Below are positions 23,266 to 33,218 of a stretch of 64,000 nt of DNA, piece after piece. The position numbers and the translations under genes are program-made. The DNA is taken from positions 696,665 through 760,664 of the forward strand of contig NZ_LSNE01000005.1 in the NCBI RefSeq assembly GCF_001565895.1, given 5' to 3'. Source of the stretch: Paraglaciecola hydrolytica (GTDB lineage: Bacteria; Pseudomonadota; Gammaproteobacteria; Enterobacterales; Alteromonadaceae). Below the pieces are notes generated by a model. It was given only the letters and a program-made list of their open reading frames with translations. It was not told the DNA's origin and did no database searches. The stretch's first letter is position 1; each line of letters starts with the position of its first letter.

Positions 23266-23300
23266 CAGGTTTTGAGCACATTAGCTTTGCTCAAAACCTG
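23266..23300. terminator. Bidirectional terminator between DUF2721 gene and tyrS
   Basis: CAGGTTTTGAGC (23266-23277) pairs perfectly with GCTCAAAACCTG (23289-23300) around an 11-nt loop, followed by a T-rich stretch. It lies between convergent genes. Confidence 0.82.
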
Positions 23301-23311
23301 CTTATTTTGTC

Positions 23312-24517
23312 TTAATTTTTACTCAGAGCGACACGAGCAAACTTGCGCTTTCCAACTTGAAAAACATATTCGGCAGCTTCGTTAAATACCAGCTTCGTAT
23401 CTTCTACTTTTTCACCATCTTGTTTTACAGCGCCTTGTTTGATCATACGCATGGCTTCAGAAGTTGAGGCAACCAATTCAGCGTCTTTGAGCAAATTAGC
23501 TACAGCTAAACCTTCATCACCTAAAACAAAGTTAAACTCAGGCATTTCATCTGGAATGGCGTTTTTCTGAAAACGATTAATAAACTCTTGATGCGCGGCT
23601 TCGGCATCTGCTGCACTATGAAAACGCTCAATTAGTTCTTTAGCCAGCGCAATTTTGAAATCACGAGGATTAGCACCCGCTGCAACCTGTTGTTTAAATT
23701 CGTTAATGCTAGTTTTGGGCAAGAAACTCAACAGCTCGTAATAACGCCACATGAGCACATCAGAGATAGACATTATCTTGCCAAACATATCCTCAGGTTT
23801 ATCGGTGATACCTATATAATTTCCTAAGGATTTAGACATCTTTTGTACACCGTCTAAACCTTCTAACAAGGGCATCATCAGTACCGTCTGAGGGCGCTGA
23901 CCTTCCGACTTTTGTAATTCGCGGCCCATTAATAAGTTAAAACGTTGGTCCGTTCCGCCAAGTTCAACATCCGCCTGCAGTGCAACCGAATCCCAGCCTT
24001 GTACTAAGGGATACAAAAACTCATGGATTGCAATAGGTTGACCATTAGCATAACGCTTTTTAAAGTCATCACGCTCAAGCATGCGAGCCACAGTTTGATT
24101 CGCGGCTAATTTAATCATGCCCGCAGCGCCAAGCTGCTCCATCCATTCAGAGTTGAATCTAACGGTGGTTTTAGCTGGATCTAAAATTTTAAATACTTGG
24201 GTTTTATAAGTTTCGGCGTTGGCCAGCACTTCAGCCTTAGTGAGAGGTTTACGTGTGACATTTTTGCCAGTGGGATCACCAATCATTCCAGTAAAGTCAC
24301 CGATTAAGAAAATAACTTCATGACCCAAGAGCTGAAAGGTACGCAGTTTGTTGATAAGCACAGTATGCCCTAAATGCAGATCGGGCGCGGTAGGATCAAA
24401 ACCAGCTTTGATTTTTAAGGGTTTACCTTCTTTAAGCTTAGCAAGTAAGTCATCTTGCAACAGAATTTCATCTGCACCCCGTTGAATTTCCGCCAACGCA
24501 TTTTGCCAATCAACCAT
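23312..24517 (-). CDS. tyrS: Tyrosyl-tRNA synthetase
   Basis: A class I aminoacyl-tRNA synthetase, 401 aa. The HIGH-type motif is [14 protein letters not shown] and the KMSKS loop is [12 protein letters not shown]. The C-terminal end carries an S4 RNA-binding domain ([20 protein letters not shown]). Length and motifs fit the shorter TyrZ-type group found in many gammaproteobacteria rather than E. coli TyrS (424 aa). It is divergent from mepM with a 212-bp gap, a conserved neighbourhood with anmK. Confidence 0.97.
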   Translation of the reverse strand: MVDWQNALAEIQRGADEILLQDDLLAKLKEGKPLKIKAGFDPTAPDLHLGHTVLINKLRTFQLLGHEVIFLIGDFTGMIGDPTGKNVTRKPLTKAEVLANAETYKTQVFKILDPAKTTVRFNSEWMEQLGAAGMIKLAANQTVARMLERDDFKKRYANGQPIAIHEFLYPLVQGWDSVALQADVELGGTDQRFNLLMGRELQKSEGQRPQTVLMMPLLEGLDGVQKMSKSLGNYIGITDKPEDMFGKIMSISDVLMWRYYELLSFLPKTSINEFKQQVAAGANPRDFKIALAKELIERFHSAADAEAAHQEFINRFQKNAIPDEMPEFNFVLGDEGLAVANLLKDAELVASTSEAMRMIKQGAVKQDGEKVEDTKLVFNEAAEYVFQVGKRKFARVALSKN

Positions 24518-24729
24518 TATTAAACCTTGCTCAATTTTGTTACATATCCAAATTAGCCGCGCATTTTACGTCGCAAGTCTCGCTATTGAAAGGCTTAGGG
24601 TATTTTTTCTCATTAGTGATTGCCAAATAACATCACAGCCAAACTGGTCAAAAAACCAGCGCCAGCTAGAAAATCAATTCAAATCAGTATATTCTGGCGC
24701 TATCCAGTTTATTTGAGTAGTTTGTCTTC

Positions 24730-26028
24730 GTGGTAAAATTTTCCTTAAAGAACCTGCCAAAGCCCCATAAGTGGACTATTTCAGTCCTGACTAGTGCTTT
24801 GTTGGTGCTTATTCTCATACCCTCTGAGCCTGTTAGTGCTTACAAAAATACCGCTGTATCAGCACTTGAAATTGGCAAACGTTACGATTTAGAAGTCGAT
24901 TTTGATAATTTACCTGTTGCTGAAATTAGTGCCTTTGATAACACGGTAGAGCGCCAGGTTTATAAAGTTAAAAAAGGTGACAACCTCGCCAAAATATTCG
25001 CCCGGGCAGGTTTGAGTCCCCAAGAAACCTATCGTGTTTCCAAAGTAAATAATTATGCTAAACAACTACTTAACCTGCTGCCAGGAGAATCACTGGGGCT
25101 GGAAATTGATAAAGACGCGCAGTTGCAATCTTTAAGTTATGTGTATTCTCCTATCGAAACCTTGATTTTAAAAAGAAATGTCGACAATAGCTTTTCGGGT
25201 CATGTTGAGTCTAAACAAGTTGATACCCGTGTTAATTATACTCAGGGCGAAATTCAAAGTAGTTTTTGGAATGCCGGTATCAAAGCCAATTTATCGGAAA
25301 GCCAGATCATGGGTTTAGCCGACATTTTTGGTTGGGATATCGACTTTGCGCTTGAACTTAGAGCCGGCGATAGTTTTCATGTGATGTTTGAAGAACGTTA
25401 TATCGATGGCGAGTTTATTGAAAATGGCGCGATAGTCGCCGCCCAGTTTGTTAATCAAGGCGAAGTTTATACTGCCGTTCGCCACTCTGATGGTAATTTT
25501 TACACACCAGAAGGGCGTAGTCTGCGTAAAAGTTTTTTACGGGCACCCGTAAACTTTAAATATATTAGCTCTAATTTTAATCCGAACCGTTTTCATCCAA
25601 TTCAAAAACGTTATAAACCCCATAATGGGATTGATTACAGAGCGGCAAACGGCACTCCAGTAGTAGCGGCCGGTGATGGTAAAGTGATTCAGGCCGGATA
25701 CAACCGTTTCAATGGTAACTATGTGTTTATTCAACATGGTGATAGATACGTCACTAAGTACCTGCATTTTTCTAAAAGTGCGGTTAAAAATGGGGCCAAA
25801 GTAAGACAAGGTCAAGTCATTGGCTATGTTGGCGCAACCGGCATGGCAGAAGCGCCTCACTTACATTACGAATTTTTAGTGGATGGTGTACATCGTAATC
25901 CACGTACCGTGACCTTACCCAAAGCTGAACCTATCGAAAAATCTCAGGCAGCATCTTTTGCCCGTATTGCGGATCAAGTATTGCAACAACTCAATAATAG
26001 CAAACGTATTATGCTGGCGATGAATTAG
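24730..26028 (+). CDS. mepM: Peptidoglycan DD-metalloendopeptidase, MepM-like (M23)
   Basis: A zinc endopeptidase that opens peptide cross-links so that new murein can be inserted; 432 aa, GTG start. A membrane anchor spans residues ~15-33. An OapA/LysM-like region follows at ~75-125 (YKVKKGDNLAKIFARAGLSPQETYRV), then a linker and the M23 domain at ~290-390. Zinc ligands are H and D in PHNGIDYRA and the HxH in HLHYEFLVDG. anmK follows 13 bp later, pairing murein cleavage with anhydro-muropeptide recycling. Confidence 0.93.
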   Translation: MVKFSLKNLPKPHKWTISVLTSALLVLILIPSEPVSAYKNTAVSALEIGKRYDLEVDFDNLPVAEISAFDNTVERQVYKVKKGDNLAKIFARAGLSPQETYRVSKVNNYAKQLLNLLPGESLGLEIDKDAQLQSLSYVYSPIETLILKRNVDNSFSGHVESKQVDTRVNYTQGEIQSSFWNAGIKANLSESQIMGLADIFGWDIDFALELRAGDSFHVMFEERYIDGEFIENGAIVAAQFVNQGEVYTAVRHSDGNFYTPEGRSLRKSFLRAPVNFKYISSNFNPNRFHPIQKRYKPHNGIDYRAANGTPVVAAGDGKVIQAGYNRFNGNYVFIQHGDRYVTKYLHFSKSAVKNGAKVRQGQVIGYVGATGMAEAPHLHYEFLVDGVHRNPRTVTLPKAEPIEKSQAASFARIADQVLQQLNNSKRIMLAMN

Positions 26029-26041
26029 CAGGAGAGTAACT

Positions 26042-27154
26042 GTGTCGCAGTTATATCTGGGCTTGATGTCCGGAACAAGCATGGATGGTGTAGATGTTGC
26101 GCTGGTCGATTTTAGCACTCCCCATCCTCACTTATTGGATTGCCAGACTTTTCCCTATCCTGCCGTCTTACTTGAAGAATTGCATCAGTTGTGCACACCA
26201 GGCAGCAATGAAATCGTGCGCATGGGTCATGCAGATCGGGCGGTAGCGCAACTGTTTGCAGATGCGGCTTTAACCGTCTTAAAAGATAATTATATTCGGG
26301 CAGATCAGGTAATAGCGATGGGCTCTCATGGCCAAACTATCCGCCACCTTCCCGAAGGGCCACATGGTTTTAGTTTGCAAATAGGTGATCCTAATACCTT
26401 AGCTGCATTAACAGAAATTGATGTAGTCGCTGACTTTCGACGTAAGGATATTGCGTTAGGAGGCCAAGGCGCACCTTTGGTACCGGCTTTTCATCATTCG
26501 GTTTTTAGTAATAAGCAATCTCGAGTTGTAGTCAATATAGGTGGTATTTCCAATATTACTTATCTGCCGCAAAAAGACTCAACTGAAGTTATTGGTTATG
26601 ATACTGGCCCGGGTAATACCTTAATGGATCTATGGTGTAAAAAGCATACCGGCAAACATTATGACGCTAAGGGAGCATGGGCCGCTCAACGTTCTTTTTC
26701 ACCTACCTTATTAAACACCTTGTGTTTGCATCCCTATTTTTCCTTACCCGCCCCTAAAAGCACTGGGCGCGAACTCTTTAATATGTCGTGGTTGCAGCAA
26801 CAGCTATTACAACATCCTGAAATCAATGACCCTCAAGTGATCCAGGCTACCTTAGCCATGTTTACCAGCCGTACTATCGCTAATGAAATTTGTAAATTTC
26901 CTGATGTCGAACAAGTTTATGTTTGTGGTGGTGGCGCTAAAAATGAATTTTTGATGGAATGTTTGGAGTCTCACCTACATGAGTGTGAGGTATTTACCAC
27001 TGACGAACTCGGGGTTGACCCAGATGCCGTCGAAGCGATGGCTTTTGCTTGGTTAGCTTATGCTCATGTTAATCGCATAGAGGGTAGCTTAGCCAGTGTC
27101 ACTGGTGCTAAATGTAATGCCATTTTAGGCAGCTTTTGCCCAGGGAAACGATGA
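26042..27154 (+). CDS. anmK: Anhydro-N-acetylmuramic acid kinase
   Basis: Phosphorylates 1,6-anhydro-MurNAc to MurNAc-6-P during cell-wall recycling; 370 aa, family length. The start is GTG. Motifs are the N-terminal GLMSGTSMDGVDVALVD, SHGQTIRHLP, VVNIGGISNIT, GYDTGPGNTLMD and VYVCGGGAKN. It is tightly linked to mepM upstream (13 bp) and to an Lrp-type gene downstream through an ATGA overlap. Confidence 0.97.
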   Translation: MSQLYLGLMSGTSMDGVDVALVDFSTPHPHLLDCQTFPYPAVLLEELHQLCTPGSNEIVRMGHADRAVAQLFADAALTVLKDNYIRADQVIAMGSHGQTIRHLPEGPHGFSLQIGDPNTLAALTEIDVVADFRRKDIALGGQGAPLVPAFHHSVFSNKQSRVVVNIGGISNITYLPQKDSTEVIGYDTGPGNTLMDLWCKKHTGKHYDAKGAWAAQRSFSPTLLNTLCLHPYFSLPAPKSTGRELFNMSWLQQQLLQHPEINDPQVIQATLAMFTSRTIANEICKFPDVEQVYVCGGGAKNEFLMECLESHLHECEVFTTDELGVDPDAVEAMAFAWLAYAHVNRIEGSLASVTGAKCNAILGSFCPGKR

Positions 27155-27627
27155 ATATTATGTCAAGAAGAAGCTTAGATAACACAGATTTGGCCATACT
27201 GGCATTGTTGTATCAAGATGCTCGACTGAATAACAAAGATATCGCCGAACAAGTTAGCCTGGCGCCGTCATCATGCTTAGAGCGAATAAAAAAGTTACAG
27301 GCTGATAATATTATTCTGGGTTCTCAGTTACGAGTCGATTTACAAGCACTCGGTGGTAACATCCAAGCCATGATTTCCGTGCGTTTATCGGACCATAATC
27401 GTGAAACCGTGGACGGTTTACAGCAAAAATGGAATGCACTACCCGAGGTCTTAAGTCTTTATCATATGGGCGGTAATCTTGATTTTCTGGTACACGTCAG
27501 TGTCAGCGACACAGCGCATTTACGTGACTTTGTATTTAATCAAATTACAGCGATTAACGAAGTAAACCACGTCGAAACTGCACTGGTATACGAACACCTA
27601 ATCAGCACCACTTTACCTAGCGTTTAA
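27151..27627 (+). CDS. Lrp/AsnC family transcriptional regulator
   Basis: 158 aa from the ATG at 27151, whose ATGA overlaps the anmK stop; GGGAAA upstream lies in the anmK 3' end. The N-terminal HTH contains LAILALLYQDARLNNKDIAEQVSLAPSSC (in parts) and LERIKKL. The C-terminal RAM ligand domain contains VHVSVSDTAHLRDFV. It likely responds to an amino acid. The effector and targets are unknown, and the coupling to cell-wall recycling genes is a positional observation only. Confidence 0.92.
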   Translation: MNIMSRRSLDNTDLAILALLYQDARLNNKDIAEQVSLAPSSCLERIKKLQADNIILGSQLRVDLQALGGNIQAMISVRLSDHNRETVDGLQQKWNALPEVLSLYHMGGNLDFLVHVSVSDTAHLRDFVFNQITAINEVNHVETALVYEHLISTTLPSV

Positions 27628-27669
27628 TTCAAACTCTGTTGTTGCAAAGCGCTTACTCATACTAGTGTT

Positions 27670-28917
27670 TTAGGTTTTGCTTTCCGGAAAATGGGGGGAT
27701 ATGGATTTACGTACGCCGTTACCCCAAATAATGGCTTCGTTAAACAAACTATGCAGGCGTTTTTGATCGATTTCTAAAATTTTGGCTAAACGGATCACTT
27801 TCAGCCAGTTACCACTTTCAAAAGCTTTGACCAAAAGCAAATACATCGACAAATCGTTTTGCCCACCACATAAAGCGATTTTGACCTCATCCACGAGAGG
27901 CAGTTTATCAATTAGTGAGCGCATATCTTGATCAAGTAAGGCATCAAGCAATGAAAACAAACCCACTAAAAATCCTAAAGGAGGATTGGAGCCCAGATTT
28001 TTTTCAATTCCAACCAAATCACAAAATTTAGCCCTTACCAATGACAAATGGATCAATTCACTGGGTTTATCATCACTTAAGTTAGCTAAAGCCAGCAGGG
28101 CAATGAATTTTTTAATCTCAACCTCACCCATGTAATTTAATGCATGGCGCAAAGAAGTAATTTTATAACGTTTGTTGATCATAGGGTTGTTGATAAAGCG
28201 CAACAACATATAGGACAAACCTACATCATGCTCAATCACACCATTAATACTGTCAATATCAAAGGAAGCGCTGGAACTCGCGCCCATTAATTCAACTAAG
28301 GTCAATTTAGACGTTGGCAGGTTTTTTTGACTTACCGCTTCAGGTCTAGCAAAAAAATATCCTTGGAAATAATCAAACCCCATATCCTTATAGATCGCAA
28401 AATCTTGCTGGGTTTCTATCTTTTCGGCAATTAATTGAACATTAGTATCTTTATAGCGATGTACATTTTTTGCGACGGTTTCGTAATCACTTTGCGTGGT
28501 ATTAACCTTAATCATATCGATATAAGGCAGAAAATCATTCCATTTTGGATCAAGCCGATGATCTTCGATCGCCAGTTTAAAACCCATTTTGTTAACGTGT
28601 TTGCATATGCTCAGTAAACTATCGTGATTAAATACGCCATCATAAAGTTCAACAATGACATTTTCAGGATCTAAGGAAGGAGGAAAACCTTGTAAAACAC
28701 GCTCTGGCTGGAAATTAATAAATGATTTTTTGTTACAGGAAATGTCATCTAAACCTAAATGTAAGTAATTTTTTGCGATTAATTTAGCAGTAGTAGCATC
28801 TCGCTCATCATCAGGATAACAATTATTTTTTCCATCGCGAAAAATCAGTTCATAAGCAAATACTTCTTTTTCTCTGTCTAAAACAGGTTGTCGAGCGATA
28901 AACGCGAACATTGTCAT
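27670..28917 (-). CDS. EAL-HDOD signalling protein (degenerate EAL)
   Basis: 415 aa of the YuxH type. The N-terminal EAL-like domain (residues ~1-195) begins ARQPVLDREKEVFAYELIFRDG. Its catalytic signature is not kept: ELIFR stands in place of EALxR, and DHRLD replaces the DDFG metal site. It is therefore probably a c-di-GMP binder or scaffold, not a phosphodiesterase. A C-terminal HDOD domain (~200-395) contains SYMLLRFINNPM and SLRHALNYMGEVEIKKFIALLALA, lacking HD-GYP catalytic residues as usual. It is divergent from rpoH. Confidence 0.88.
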   Translation of the reverse strand: MTMFAFIARQPVLDREKEVFAYELIFRDGKNNCYPDDERDATTAKLIAKNYLHLGLDDISCNKKSFINFQPERVLQGFPPSLDPENVIVELYDGVFNHDSLLSICKHVNKMGFKLAIEDHRLDPKWNDFLPYIDMIKVNTTQSDYETVAKNVHRYKDTNVQLIAEKIETQQDFAIYKDMGFDYFQGYFFARPEAVSQKNLPTSKLTLVELMGASSSASFDIDSINGVIEHDVGLSYMLLRFINNPMINKRYKITSLRHALNYMGEVEIKKFIALLALANLSDDKPSELIHLSLVRAKFCDLVGIEKNLGSNPPLGFLVGLFSLLDALLDQDMRSLIDKLPLVDEVKIALCGGQNDLSMYLLLVKAFESGNWLKVIRLAKILEIDQKRLHSLFNEAIIWGNGVRKSISPHFPESKT

Positions 28918-29322
28918 CCTATAAACTCTTTATTACTTCATTGTAGATATCGATTGAGCTGTACTGCATGCTACCATTGGTTTATCGAGATCCCTATACT
29001 TAAAAACAGTATCTTAAATGCTCAGTCCAAATTTACAAACTGTTTAATTAATATACGTGGAAAACTCACAAAAAAATGCGCATTCACCTGTATTTATGTT
29101 AATTTCAGACTTGGCCATTTTTGACCGCACAGAACTACGTCGATCCCCATAAAACTAAATTTTGATCCCACCATTGAATTTTATTTTTTTGATGCCATAA
29201 ACTTGGGCATGCAATTTTTTTCGAAAGTGATGGTCTATTGCATAGTTTTAATAATTCATTTTAGGTCGCACAATTAGCCATATTTTGATACGCTAAGGGC
29301 CACTGTGTAATACGAGGTAACT
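28918..29322. other. Intergenic region upstream of rpoH and the EAL-HDOD gene
   Basis: 405 bp, strongly AT-rich, holding the divergent promoters of both genes. I see no gene. A CCCCAT block at 29145-29150 resembles a sigma-32 -10 element but lacks a matching -35. The last 20 bp have a ribosome site (GAGG) for rpoH. Otherwise nothing definite. Confidence 0.5.
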
Positions 29323-30177
29323 ATGAGTACAGATTTACGCACATTGACATTGACTGTCCCTCAAACAGGCAGCATCGAAACTTACATTCAAGCTGTAAGT
29401 AGCATTAGTATGCTCACCGCTGACGAAGAGCGTAGCCTTGCTGAAAAATTACAACAAGATGATGACTTACAAGCCGCACGTAAGCTGATTATGTCGCATC
29501 TGCGCTTTGTGGTGCATATCGCCAAATCCTATTCGGGTTACGGTTTACCTCAGGCAGATCTTATCCAAGAAGGTAATATCGGTCTGATGAAAGCGGTAAA
29601 ACGTTTTGATCCTACTATGGGTGTTAGGTTGGTATCTTTTGCAGTGCACTGGATAAAAGCCGAAATTCATGAATTTGTTTTACGTAACTGGCGCATCGTC
29701 AAAGTAGCGACCACTAAGGCTCAACGTAAATTGTTTTTCAATCTACGCAAAAATAAAAAACGCCTTGGCTGGTTTACTCATGCAGAAGTACAGAAGGTTG
29801 CTGAAGAGCTAGGCGTAAGTACTAAAGAAGTCTTACAAATGGAAGCTCGTATGAGCAGCCAAGATCAAGCGTTTGATTTAACTAACGATGACGATGAAAG
29901 CGCTAGCTTTGCTCCTGTTCAATACTTGGAAGATAAAAGCGCCGATGTCGAAACAGATGTGGTTAACGCAAATTGGGATTCCAATGCCTCAGATAAACTT
30001 TATTCTGCGCTCAAAACATTAGATGATCGTAGTCAGTTTATTATCCAGACACGCTGGCTTTCAGATGACAAAATCACCTTGCAAGATTTAGCTGATAAAT
30101 ATCAGGTATCTGCTGAGCGAGTTCGTCAAATAGAAAAAAATGCGATGAAAAAACTGCAAAGCGCCATGATGGCCTAA
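29323..30177 (+). CDS. rpoH: RNA polymerase heat-shock sigma factor (sigma-32)
   Basis: 284 aa, identical in length to E. coli RpoH and highly similar throughout. Region 2 holds [30 protein letters not shown] (in parts) and [24 protein letters not shown]. The RpoH-box [17 protein letters not shown] is intact and distinguishes it from other group sigma factors. Region 4 ends with [17 protein letters not shown]. The ribosome site GAGG precedes ATG. The usual ftsY-ftsE-ftsX genes are not upstream; instead an EAL-HDOD gene is divergent. A perfect terminator follows. Confidence 0.97.
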   Translation: MSTDLRTLTLTVPQTGSIETYIQAVSSISMLTADEERSLAEKLQQDDDLQAARKLIMSHLRFVVHIAKSYSGYGLPQADLIQEGNIGLMKAVKRFDPTMGVRLVSFAVHWIKAEIHEFVLRNWRIVKVATTKAQRKLFFNLRKNKKRLGWFTHAEVQKVAEELGVSTKEVLQMEARMSSQDQAFDLTNDDDESASFAPVQYLEDKSADVETDVVNANWDSNASDKLYSALKTLDDRSQFIIQTRWLSDDKITLQDLADKYQVSAERVRQIEKNAMKKLQSAMMA

Positions 30178-30197
30178 ATCAGTAAAAAGATATCATT

Positions 30198-30225
30198 AAA
30201 AAAGCGCGTTATACGCGCTTTTTTA
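30198..30225. terminator. Terminator after rpoH
   Basis: AAAAAAGCGCGT/ACGCGCTTTTTT forms a 12-bp perfect stem with a 3-nt loop (TAT). The A/T runs let it act on both strands; the convergent acetyltransferase-thioesterase gene ends 39 bp further. Confidence 0.93.
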
Positions 30226-30263
30226 TTGTCAAAAATTTAACTTAGTTACTTCGTTTTAGCGAC

Positions 30264-31172
30264 TTACGCCTTGGCTTTAAGGGGTAAGATACCAAACATC
30301 CCTGAGAATTCCGCTACCGCGGTATCGCCATCTAAAATCGCCACCTGTAATTTGATAAAACACTTTTTATTTTTCAGCAAAGGATCAAACTTACCGTTCA
30401 GTGATTCAATATTACACAAGGCCCTAGGCTGCATAGTTATAGGTTTATGGTAATGAATATTGCCATCACCCAACACGATGTCACCTTCTAAGCCCTTTTC
30501 TTTGAGCTGCAAATATATCATGCCCCAGCCAGTCAATGTAGCGAGCGAGAAAATACTGCCCGCAAACATGGTGCCATGCAGATTAATATTTTTATTTAAT
30601 GATGCTCTGGTTTCAAAGGTTTTACCTGAATACTGATGGATTTTAATGCCCATTTGCTCACTGATAGGAATGGTTTCATACCAAGTATCCTGCAACTGCC
30701 GACACCATTTAGGATGCAATAATATAGTGTTAGTACTCGTTAACCTTTTTACCATCTGCTGACGTTTTAGTTTACCCAATTCATTAGAGACTTCTTTTTC
30801 TATTTCGAAACCTGAACTTGCAAAAAATGGAATGGAAATTTGACGGCTATTGGTCACTATCCTAACCGCGCCTTCCTCTCGGGCAAACGCTTCAAGTGAG
30901 GCTAAGATTAACTTGGCTAAGCCCTTGCCCTGATATTCTTTATCCACTGCGATGTGCCGAACTTGCGCCTCATCGGAAGAATTCATATGCACACGTCCTA
31001 CAGCCACTACTTCGCCTTGTCTATTACGGATCATGCGATGTTGGCTGACAAGTTCATACTCGTCTTTTTCTGAGCCCAAGGGATAATTCCAAGGTTTGCG
31101 CAGCATTTTCCAGCGTAGCTCAAAATACTGATTAAAATCTTGCTCACTAACAGGCGTGTCAATTTTATACAT
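30264..31172 (-). CDS. Bifunctional GNAT acetyltransferase / hotdog thioesterase (YiiD-like)
   Basis: 302 aa joining two domains. An N-terminal GNAT fold (~1-150) has VGRVHMNSSDEAQVRHIAV and the acyl-CoA loop YQGKGLAKLIL. A C-terminal YiiD-type hotdog domain (~155-300) has the stretch INLHGTMFAGSIFSLATLTGWGM. E. coli YiiD, also called FabY, has the same layout and has been linked to fatty-acid initiation; function here is inferred by that similarity. It lies downstream of dtd and pip on the same strand. The dtd-yiiD pairing, with yihY near, also occurs in enterobacteria. Confidence 0.88.
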   Translation of the reverse strand: MYKIDTPVSEQDFNQYFELRWKMLRKPWNYPLGSEKDEYELVSQHRMIRNRQGEVVAVGRVHMNSSDEAQVRHIAVDKEYQGKGLAKLILASLEAFAREEGAVRIVTNSRQISIPFFASSGFEIEKEVSNELGKLKRQQMVKRLTSTNTILLHPKWCRQLQDTWYETIPISEQMGIKIHQYSGKTFETRASLNKNINLHGTMFAGSIFSLATLTGWGMIYLQLKEKGLEGDIVLGDGNIHYHKPITMQPRALCNIESLNGKFDPLLKNKKCFIKLQVAILDGDTAVAEFSGMFGILPLKAKA

Positions 31173-31261
31173 AGATCCAACACTCTCTTATTCTTACCAA
31201 AGCCCTTTCCGCAGAAAGCAGCGAGCCGACTATTAAAGCCTATTACCGCGTCAGCGGCAAA

Positions 31262-31699
31262 TCATACTTGTAGCATGAAAGTAACCGGACCGTCATTTTG
31301 CAAAGTAACCTGCATATCAGCCGCATAGACACCGGTTTGACAAGGTGTTAATGAATTTCCAACTAAGTCCACAAAATAATCATACAGCTCCTTGCCCACA
31401 GCAGCTGGTGCTGCACTGGAAAAGCTCGGTCGGTTACCACTTTGCGTATCTGCCACTAACGTAAACTGCGATACCACCAGCAACGAGCCACCGACTTGTT
31501 GAATATTCAAATTCATCTTATCTGCTTCGTCCGCAAACACCCGATAATTGAGGATCTTTTTACACAATTTTTCAGCGCTTTGTTTAGTGTCGCTCTGTTC
31601 AACGCCCAGTAATACCAACAAACCATGTTGTATCTCACCGACTATCTCACCCGATACTTCCACTTTGGCGTATTTAACCCGTTGAATTAAGCCCTTCAT
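31262..31699 (-). CDS. dtd: D-aminoacyl-tRNA deacylase
   Basis: Removes D-amino acids, notably D-Tyr, wrongly attached to tRNA; 145 aa, exactly the family size. It begins [18 protein letters not shown] and carries the active-site motifs [17 protein letters not shown] and [10 protein letters not shown] (the cross-subunit Gly-cisPro pair). Its start overlaps the pip stop by 4 bp (ATGA), so the two are coupled. Confidence 0.97.
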   Translation of the reverse strand: MKGLIQRVKYAKVEVSGEIVGEIQHGLLVLLGVEQSDTKQSAEKLCKKILNYRVFADEADKMNLNIQQVGGSLLVVSQFTLVADTQSGNRPSFSSAAPAAVGKELYDYFVDLVGNSLTPCQTGVYAADMQVTLQNDGPVTFMLQV

Positions 31700-32664
31700 T
31701 TATCCTCTCTTAAAAACGACGCCATGGCCTTAGTTGCCATACATAATGCGGCCGATGTTTTTGTTTCAAAAGCACTGTGCCCCGCTTCTGGCACTATGGT
31801 TAGTTGGCTATTGTTTAAACCCTGATGCAAGCTATAAGCCGCCTCTAGCTTACATACACTATCATAACGTCCATGAATTATATTGGTCGGTATATGACTG
31901 ATTTTATCGAGTTGTTTAAGAATATAGTTTTCGTCGATAAAACACTGATATTTAATATAATGACATTCTAAAATAGCTAGACTGATGGCGTGGTGCACAT
32001 CTGGTACTAAGTTTTCTTCATCGACTTGTACATGTAGTCTGCTGATGCGGGTTTCCCACAAATACCAGGCTTTAATCGCGGCCATCTTACTGACATCGTC
32101 TCCGCTGGTGAAGATATGATAATAAGCATCCACAATATTTTGGCTTGTTAACGACTCTTTTATAGGCTGGAGAAAATCTTGGTAGTAGTCCGGAAAAAGC
32201 TGAGCAGCTCCACCATCGGGATCTAGAAACCAAGCATAATCTTGTTGGCGCGCCAAAAAAATCCCGCGTAAGATCAAACCAGATACAGCTTCTGGCTGAG
32301 AAATCGCCACTAACAAAGCTAGGGTCGAGCCCCATGAACCACCAAACAATAACCAGGTATCTATCTGCAGGTGTTGTTTGATCGCCAAGACATCTTCAAT
32401 CAGGCGTTGACTGGTATTTTCCTGTAATTGACCAAAAGGCATAGAACGGCCACAACCACGCTGGTCAAATCCAATAATACGGTACAATTGTGGATCAAAA
32501 AAACGTCGATACTCTTCGCCTATACCGGCTCCAGGTCCTCCATGCAAAAACAGTACTGGCAAACCTTTTGGATTACCTGTTTGCTCAAGATATAAAGTAT
32601 GACCTTGACCTACTGCTAACATCTGGCTATCAAAAGGTTTGATCGCAGGATAAAGCTCGCTCAT
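31696..32664 (-). CDS. pip: Prolyl iminopeptidase (S33 family)
   Basis: A cytoplasmic alpha/beta-hydrolase that removes N-terminal proline from peptides; 322 aa. The oxyanion motif is FLHGGPGAG, the nucleophile elbow [10 protein letters not shown], the acid HGRYDSVC and the base His GHSAFE. The cap domain between residues ~145 and 245 is of the usual size. It is followed by dtd with a 4-bp overlap. Confidence 0.95.
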   Translation of the reverse strand: MSELYPAIKPFDSQMLAVGQGHTLYLEQTGNPKGLPVLFLHGGPGAGIGEEYRRFFDPQLYRIIGFDQRGCGRSMPFGQLQENTSQRLIEDVLAIKQHLQIDTWLLFGGSWGSTLALLVAISQPEAVSGLILRGIFLARQQDYAWFLDPDGGAAQLFPDYYQDFLQPIKESLTSQNIVDAYYHIFTSGDDVSKMAAIKAWYLWETRISRLHVQVDEENLVPDVHHAISLAILECHYIKYQCFIDENYILKQLDKISHIPTNIIHGRYDSVCKLEAAYSLHQGLNNSQLTIVPEAGHSAFETKTSAALCMATKAMASFLREDK

Positions 32665-32795
32665 CAGAAGTTACTCTTCTTATTTGTTTAGTGACTGTGA
32701 ATCGATTAGATTAACAAAATAATTAGGTGCAAAGTACCGACTTAATGTCGCTCATTTTTATCCTGAGTAACCACTCATGCAAAGGAACAAAATTT

Positions 32796-33218
32796 ATGTC
32801 GTTTATATTAAATATTATTTGGTGGATTTTTGGCGGTATTTTTATGGGTTTAGCTTATATGTTGTGGGGCATTCTCATGTTTATTACCATCATAGGCATT
32901 CCTTGGGGACGCGCTGCGTTCAATTTTGGTTTATTGATGTTTTGGCCTTTTGGCCGTGTAGCAGTAAGTCGCGCAGCTTACAACGGGCGTGATGACATTG
33001 GTACCGGTAGTTTAGGTTTTTTAGGTAATATTATTTGGTTTGTTGTTGCTGGAATTTGGCTGGCTATAGGCCATTTAATCTCAGCCTTTTTATGTGCAAT
33101 TACTATCATAGGTATTCCTTTTGCCATTCAACACATTAAATTTGCACTGATGGCGCCCATGCCCATTGGTAAAATTATCGTGACTAAAGAAGAAGCACGG
33201 GCACGCGGTCTATATTAA
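32796..33218 (+). CDS. yccF: YccF domain-containing inner membrane protein
   Basis: 140 aa from the ATG at 32796, which has an AAAGGAAC site 9 nt upstream; an ATG 23 codons earlier lacks one. Two copies of the YccF (DUF307) unit are visible: NIIWWIFGGIFMGLAYMLWG...FITIIGIPWGRAAF, then NIIWFVVAGIWLAIGHL...AITIIGIPFAIQHIKF. The function is unknown. Its last 4 bases overlap the end of the convergent yihY-like gene. Confidence 0.9.
   Translation: MSFILNIIWWIFGGIFMGLAYMLWGILMFITIIGIPWGRAAFNFGLLMFWPFGRVAVSRAAYNGRDDIGTGSLGFLGNIIWFVVAGIWLAIGHLISAFLCAITIIGIPFAIQHIKFALMAPMPIGKIIVTKEEARARGLY

Noticed and set aside
29145-29150. Sigma-32 promoter upstream of rpoH (CCCCAT)
   Set aside because: No CTTGAA-like -35 element at the required distance, so the match is likely chance.
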